From Shewanella sp. 10N.286.48.A6 (GTDB taxonomy: Bacteria; Pseudomonadota; Gammaproteobacteria; Enterobacterales; Shewanellaceae), in NCBI RefSeq assembly GCF_002873135.1, contig NZ_MCVI01000088.1, positions 1 to 9,505 on the forward strand: DNA of 9,505 nt. The letters are read 5' to 3'. Shown piece after piece: positions 4,713-9,505 of this stretch (the first letter of the stretch is position 1; each line of letters begins with the position of its first letter). The translations under genes were made by a program, and so were the position numbers. The notes under the pieces are model-generated. The model did no database searches. It saw only the letters and a list, made by a program, of their open reading frames with translations, and had not been told where the DNA came from.

Positions 4713-7700
4713 TTACGAATCTTTGATTTGTAAAATTCCACGTTTAACTAATAAGTTCTTTATTCTTAGTGTTTCACTCTCAATTGTATGCAGTTTTTGT
4801 TTGATATCGTCAATTTTTGATGCGTTTTGCTCAATCCATTTAAACGTTTCCCCAATAACAGCAGCACCTGTCGAAAACGATATCCCTTTCAATGCGTGCG
4901 CTCTGGTTCTTATCAAATCAGATTGCCCTTCCTCTACTGCTTCAATCAATTTTTTAGTGTCTTGGGTAACACTATTCCAATACATTAATAAAATTTCGTC
5001 AGTTATTGTTTTATCATTGGTACCGATAATTTTAATTAAGTGCTTAAAATCAATACTATCATTAGCCTTATGGCGCTCAGTACAATCTACAACCTCCCCT
5101 ATAGCTTGTGTGTTTTTGTCCCGACTCATATATTTACTTAGGGCAATTTTGAGCATTTTTAATTCAACAGGCTTAGCAATATAATCATTCATCCCTGCCC
5201 TAATACAATTTTCAAATTCACCTACAAGCCCATTGGCAGTTACTGCAATAATCGTCGTTGGGCTTAGCCCTTTGCGACTTTCTTCTTTACGGATTTTTTT
5301 TGTTAGCGCAAATCCATCCATATTAGGCATATGACAATCAGTAAGTATTAAGTTGAACCTGCCTGTTATCCATAATTTATATGCAGCATTTCCATCTACT
5401 GCTATTTCATGTTCATATCCTAGACTTTCCAATTGATTACTTAATACTAATCTATTCGTTGGCTCATCTTCTGCGAGTAAAATCAGATTACGATTTCGCT
5501 TTTTATCTACTTTAAGCGCTACCTCTACCCTATGGTTTTCCTCTATTTCTTTGTTTAGATCTAGTGTTGGGCTTTCAAGTTCACATAAAATAGCTAAACC
5601 ATGAATTAAGTCGCTGGGTTTTAACGGCTCACACTTGACGACATAGGTCAGTGGATCAATGTAGCCATTATTTTTTATCTGATGTGGATTTAAAATTATT
5701 GTATTTAAGCTTGTTGATTCTAAAATATTAGTTTTATCGACTGCAGATGTAATCACTACAACTTGTTCATCTTTTATGGCGCACAAATTCTCTAGCTTAT
5801 CAATTCCAACTTGGCTGACATGTAAAGGGTTTAATTGGGCTATAATGTCCTGACAACACTTCGAAAGTTCTTTTGATTCATGAATAATATAAAAACGGTA
5901 TTCACTAAAATCTAAATGTTCAAATTCATATTTCGTATTTTTATTTTTAGTTATAGGGATTGACAGTCTAAAACAACTGCCCTTTCCTAATTGACTTGTT
6001 AATTTAATTTCACCACTCATTAATTCACTAAATGATTTACAAATACTTAACCCTAAACCTGTGCCACCAAATTTTCTTGTAGTCGATGTGTCAGCTTGAA
6101 TAAAAGGTGTAAATAATTTTTGTTGTTGTAACTCTGAGATCCCAATACCGTTATCTATGACATCAACAACCAAAGAAACACTAATCCAATCAAATCTTGT
6201 TTTTATAATCACAACACCTTTTCTTTCTAAGCTTGAAAATTTTATTGCATTGCCTACCAAGTTAAGAATTATCTGTCTGAAGCGTACGGCATCAATTTTA
6301 ACTTTATCTGGGATTTTTAAATCAGGACAAATATATAGCTGTATATTTTTATTATTTGCATTGATACAGAGTGCATCTACAGCTCTTTCTATTAAAGAAA
6401 GAATGCTTACTGATGTCAGTTCTAGTTCAATTTGTCCCGATTCAATTTTTGAAAAATCTAAAATGTCATTAATAATATCTAATAACGAAAACGAAGAATC
6501 CTTTATGGTTGCCGTCATACGCTTTTGTTCTGTATCTAAGTGAGTTTGTCTGAGTAAATCAATCATACCGATTACACCATTCATTGGTGTTCTGATCTCA
6601 TGACTCATAGTTGCTAGAAATCTAGATTTGGCTTCGTTAGCATGTTTTGCCGCTTGGGTTTCTTTTTCTAACTCGATTTGAATTAATTTTTCATGGGTAA
6701 TATCAATATTGATGCCAAACATCATTGTGGGTTTATTATTTTCATTACAAGATACATTCGCCGCGCACCGAACCCAAACTAACTCATTGGTTTCAAGGTT
6801 AAAAACTCTAAACTCAATTTTAAAAGAGCAGATGTTATGAATAGCAGCTAAGATATGATGTTTAATTTCTTCAACGTCTTCTGGGTGAACAGCATTAAGC
6901 CAATCTTGGTAAACAAGCTGTTGGTCTAAATTGATCCCATATAGCAGTCGCGTACCTTCATCCCACTTTAATTTATTCGTAACTAAATCTAACGACCAAT
7001 TATTTACACCTCCTGCCTCTGATGCGATAGTGAGTCCGGCTAATAGCTCTTCTCTTTCTTTACTTATATTTATTAGCGCTGTTTCTATATTTTTTCTATC
7101 TGATATATCTTCAATTACAGCGATCATATAAATAGGTTGGTTTGTGACATTATCACACACTAATGATACTGATATGTTAGCCCAAAACTCACTTTTATCT
7201 TTCCTAACATACTGTTTATCTAGGTTAAAAAAATAAATTTCTTTACGAAGCAGTTGCCTAATTAGCATCTCTGATTTTTCTATATCAGTATCAACAGTCA
7301 AGTCTTTTATTGATAACTTACAAAACTCTTTCTCGCTGTAACCAAAAATTTTGCATAGCATTGGGTTAACTTCAACAATGTATGAATCAACATTTACTCT
7401 TGCGATACCAATTGCAGCTTGATTAAAAGCTGATTTGTAAATCATTTCTTTATTAAATAGTTTTACATACAAATCTATTTCGCGTTGTAATTGTTCTTGT
7501 TCCGCGGTGATATCTCTTATTAGTGCGAGGTACAATGTTTCATTTTCATGTGGTAGTTTACTAATTGAAATTTCTATAGGGATATATAATCCAACTTTAT
7601 TTAAAAAATATAACTTTTCAGGTTTACTCACTAATTTTTTAATCCGCTCAATCATAGTGTCAGTTGATTTTTGATGAGTAGGTTCCGTAAAAAACAAAAA

Positions 7701-8099
7701 TAGTGATAAATGGCTTGTTATTATGTCGTCTTTACAACAGACCAAAATCCTTTCCACTCGTTCACTAACATTCAAAATAACACCGTCTTTGTCTATTAGA
7801 ATATAACCGTCTTTACTTAATTGTGATAAAACATTTTTATTAAAAACATAAAATATTTTCTCTATTAGGTCGTTATTCAGTTTTTCAGGAATGACTTCTT
7901 TCCTACAATGGGTAGTTGGAGTTTCGATAATAGCTAGCTCATGCTTATTCAATTTACTTAAATGTAGATAAAGGATTAGCAGCCAACATGTAGCGAAAAA
8001 AGTGAGTGTTATCATATGGCCAGCTAAAACAACAATAGCAGCAAGTAACAAAACCCCATATATTATAAAAATGGAACCAACCCTTTTAAGTCCGTTCAC
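4713..8099 (-). CDS. Membrane hybrid histidine kinase, PAS x3-HisKA-HATPase-REC-HPt
   Basis: The 1128-residue multistep phosphorelay sensor has two transmembrane helices (about 7-26 and 30-46) with almost no periplasmic loop, so sensing is probably cytoplasmic or in the membrane. Three PAS domains follow (about 88-200, 218-335, 352-475). HisKA has H500 in ATMSHEIRTP. The ATPase has N613/N617, DNGIG (649-653), FTPF (663-666) and GGTGLGL (678-684). Residues 730-840 look like a receiver without its aspartates. The true receiver has E877/D878, phosphoacceptor D921, T954 and K976. HPt has H1068 in RAHALKG. The GTG start has AAGGGA upstream and overlaps the REC-EAL gene end by 14 bp, implying translational coupling. 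The probable HPt target is that protein. The pair recalls RocS1-RocR, PvrS-PvrR and VieS-VieA; the signal is unknown. Confidence 0.95.
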   Translation of the reverse strand: MNGLKRVGSIFIIYGVLLLAAIVVLAGHMITLTFFATCWLLILYLHLSKLNKHELAIIETPTTHCRKEVIPEKLNNDLIEKIFYVFNKNVLSQLSKDGYILIDKDGVILNVSERVERILVCCKDDIITSHLSLFLFFTEPTHQKSTDTMIERIKKLVSKPEKLYFLNKVGLYIPIEISISKLPHENETLYLALIRDITAEQEQLQREIDLYVKLFNKEMIYKSAFNQAAIGIARVNVDSYIVEVNPMLCKIFGYSEKEFCKLSIKDLTVDTDIEKSEMLIRQLLRKEIYFFNLDKQYVRKDKSEFWANISVSLVCDNVTNQPIYMIAVIEDISDRKNIETALINISKEREELLAGLTIASEAGGVNNWSLDLVTNKLKWDEGTRLLYGINLDQQLVYQDWLNAVHPEDVEEIKHHILAAIHNICSFKIEFRVFNLETNELVWVRCAANVSCNENNKPTMMFGINIDITHEKLIQIELEKETQAAKHANEAKSRFLATMSHEIRTPMNGVIGMIDLLRQTHLDTEQKRMTATIKDSSFSLLDIINDILDFSKIESGQIELELTSVSILSLIERAVDALCINANNKNIQLYICPDLKIPDKVKIDAVRFRQIILNLVGNAIKFSSLERKGVVIIKTRFDWISVSLVVDVIDNGIGISELQQQKLFTPFIQADTSTTRKFGGTGLGLSICKSFSELMSGEIKLTSQLGKGSCFRLSIPITKNKNTKYEFEHLDFSEYRFYIIHESKELSKCCQDIIAQLNPLHVSQVGIDKLENLCAIKDEQVVVITSAVDKTNILESTSLNTIILNPHQIKNNGYIDPLTYVVKCEPLKPSDLIHGLAILCELESPTLDLNKEIEENHRVEVALKVDKKRNRNLILLAEDEPTNRLVLSNQLESLGYEHEIAVDGNAAYKLWITGRFNLILTDCHMPNMDGFALTKKIRKEESRKGLSPTTIIAVTANGLVGEFENCIRAGMNDYIAKPVELKMLKIALSKYMSRDKNTQAIGEVVDCTERHKANDSIDFKHLIKIIGTNDKTITDEILLMYWNSVTQDTKKLIEAVEEGQSDLIRTRAHALKGISFSTGAAVIGETFKWIEQNASKIDDIKQKLHTIESETLRIKNLLVKRGILQIKDS

Positions 8100-9309
8100 A
8101 TGTTAATTCCCTTTGAAATTTTACCCCGTAATCAAGCCCCTCCTTATTAATAACCGTTATTATTTTATTGGCTGGAAAAGGTTTACAAAAATAGAATCCT
8201 TGAGCAATATTGCACCCCAGTTTCTTAATTACATCTACAGTTTCTTTTGATTCAACACCTTCTGCAATCGCTGTCATTTTAAGATCATTGGCAAGTAAAA
8301 TACTTCGTGTAAACAAAGCTTGAGACTTAGTATTTGTAACAATATTTTCAACAAAGCATCTGTCTATTTTCAGTTCATGAAAAGGTAACATATGTAATTG
8401 TTCTAGTGAGGCAAAGCCTGTACCAAAGTCATCGATTGATAGTTTAAATTTCATCATGCGTAATCTCAGTAAAGCTACAATCATCACTGATGGGTTTGAA
8501 GGGATTGCAGTTTCAGTTAGCTCGCAAGTAATCGAACTGCAAGATATTTTATTTTTACTGGTTACTTCTTCTAACCAAAAAGGTAAGTCCTCTTCATCAA
8601 GCACTTTACCTGAGATGTTAATTGATAAACTCAACGAACGATATTTTACATCCAATTTAGCAAAGTTTTTTATGGCATCTTCAACAACAGCTTTGGTAAT
8701 GCGTAGAATAAATTTATTTTCTTCTGCTGCATGTATAAATTGAGAAGGCGAAATCACTTTATCACCATCAACTATTCTAGCTAATGCTTCAAAGCCACAA
8801 ATTTGCATGGTGTCAAGATTATATTGTGGTTGTAAGTAAGCGCGAACATTACCTTTATTTAAGTGATACTCTAATTGTTTAGATGTGAGGGTTGCTATGA
8901 CTTGTGTTTGAGGCATGCTATCAGCATTAGTGGCTTTAACCAAAAACTCACTCAGCATTGTTGCGGTGATGGGTTTACGAACTACACCAAGAATATTAAG
9001 ATGATAATAAGTGGCTAATACTTTAGCAGAATTAAGTAAAGTTTCACCTTCTCCGCTGAATAATACAATAGCACTGGTATATTGAATTTCTATGAGTCGT
9101 TGAAGTAAATATAATCCGTCTTTTACGGGCATATTTAAGTCACAAAATATCAAATCAAAATGTTTTTGTTTGATTAAATTAAATGCTTCTAATCCATCAG
9201 CCGCCTCGATAATTTCATAGGTCCCTAGTTGTTCTAGACTTCTTGTGAAAATTCGTCTGACTATTGGCTGGTCATCTACTACTAAAATTGAGTTAATGTG
9301 CTTTTTCAC
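8086..9309 (-). CDS. REC-EAL response regulator, cyclic-di-GMP phosphodiesterase (RocR-like)
   Basis: This 407-residue cytoplasmic protein should hydrolyse c-di-GMP to linear pGpG under control of its receiver. REC (about 6-125) has D12/D13, phosphoacceptor D57 in CDLNMP, S85 and K112-P113. The EAL domain (about 143-385) is intact: E174 in FEALAR, N231, E263 and E266 in CELTET, D293/D294 in DDFGTGFASL, K314, D316, E350, E353 and Q370. The spacing is almost the same as the active-site numbering I recall for P. aeruginosa RocR, so activity is expected. There is no HTH domain, unlike VieA. GTG at 9309 follows an in-frame TGA directly, and the receiver begins at residue 7, so this start is well fixed. 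It is first in an operon with the hybrid kinase. Outputs such as biofilm, motility or fimbriae cannot be read from the window. Confidence 0.95.
   Translation of the reverse strand: MKKHINSILVVDDQPIVRRIFTRSLEQLGTYEIIEAADGLEAFNLIKQKHFDLIFCDLNMPVKDGLYLLQRLIEIQYTSAIVLFSGEGETLLNSAKVLATYYHLNILGVVRKPITATMLSEFLVKATNADSMPQTQVIATLTSKQLEYHLNKGNVRAYLQPQYNLDTMQICGFEALARIVDGDKVISPSQFIHAAEENKFILRITKAVVEDAIKNFAKLDVKYRSLSLSINISGKVLDEEDLPFWLEEVTSKNKISCSSITCELTETAIPSNPSVMIVALLRLRMMKFKLSIDDFGTGFASLEQLHMLPFHELKIDRCFVENIVTNTKSQALFTRSILLANDLKMTAIAEGVESKETVDVIKKLGCNIAQGFYFCKPFPANKIITVINKEGLDYGVKFQRELTCERT
8107..8113 (-). promoter_or_regulatory. Shine-Dalgarno site of the kinase gene, inside the upstream gene
   Basis: AAGGGAA on the minus strand lies about seven bases before the GTG at 8099 and inside the last codons of the REC-EAL gene. 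An ATG at 8101-8099 is followed at once by TGA and cannot be the start, so GTG is chosen. Confidence 0.6.
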
Positions 9310-9505
9310 TCAGATCCCACCCATCGAATGTCCATTTCTTACTATGAGTATAGACCACTTATACAAAACAGGTAGATAAACTAATTTCTATATTTTTAGT
9401 ATTTTACAGGCAGCAAACATACCCGAGTATTCTTTAAATTAATTAACGAATTTTAAATAATCATTATTAATAATTGTATGTTATTAAACATTTATTTTTC
9501 TAACC
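9310..9505 (-). promoter_or_regulatory. Upstream region of the REC-EAL/kinase operon
   Basis: No gene is seen in these 196 bases. On the minus strand a TATACT hexamer (9352-9347) lies 37 bases before the start and could be a -10 box, but no good -35 box is placed 16-18 bases before it. An alternative pair is TTGCTG with TATAGA, 18 bases apart, further upstream. Bases about 9445-9475 are very AT-rich with a partial palindrome around ATTATTAATAAT, a possible protein-binding site. Confidence 0.3.

Noticed and set aside
4723..5184. 153-codon + strand ORF
   Set aside because: It is an antisense shadow of the kinase receiver/HPt region, whose motifs are intact on the other strand.
6157..6543. 128-codon + strand ORF, with similar ones at 6931-7131 and 8456-8743
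   Set aside because: They are antisense shadows of the kinase HisKA/ATPase and PAS regions and of the EAL domain.
1..9505. CRISPR array, tRNA, rRNA, retron or diversity-generating element
   Set aside because: No regular direct repeats with spacers, no tRNA-like fold with a T-loop, no rRNA sequence and no reverse transcriptase motif were seen on either strand.

Overview
The window looks like chromosomal DNA from an AT-rich marine gammaproteobacterium (Vibrionales or Alteromonadales type). The reasons are integron attC sites, a hybrid sensor kinase beside a RocR-like REC-EAL protein, and low-GC codon use. Genus cannot be decided from the sequence.

Left part, bases 1-930, is the distal part of a mobile integron cassette array read on the + strand. 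An attC site (27-124) closes an unseen cassette. A complete 806-bp cassette (119-924) follows, with one gene (140-880) and its own attC (875-930). The encoded protein has an N-terminal part resembling AbiJ-type abortive-infection domains and an all-helical, HEPN-like C-terminal part, so it is a candidate phage-defence cassette. No integron integrase is in the window; by cassette polarity it should lie to the left.

Middle, about 931-3310, has no long gene. It holds a palindromic hairpin with a T run (965-985), a VCR-like degenerate attC (about 1114-1232), a strong terminator (1464-1485), several inverted repeats, and a 58-codon minus-strand ORF (2309-2485). A frameshifted relative of that ORF lies just beyond the end of the integrase gene (3218-3299). 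This reads as an eroded array end plus decayed accessory DNA.

Right part, 3312-9309, is all on the minus strand. In transcription order it has a REC-EAL cyclic-di-GMP phosphodiesterase (8086-9309), a 1128-residue hybrid histidine kinase (4713-8099) that overlaps the first gene by 14 bp, a 10-bp-stem hairpin (4649-4674), and a complete tyrosine recombinase (3312-4601). The first two form a phosphorelay/c-di-GMP pair of the RocS-RocR, PvrS-PvrR or VieS-VieA kind: the kinase HPt domain probably phosphorylates the REC domain and so tunes c-di-GMP breakdown. The recombinase has all catalytic residues and is not an IntI. It sits between this regulatory operon and the decayed zone, and may be what brought material into this site.
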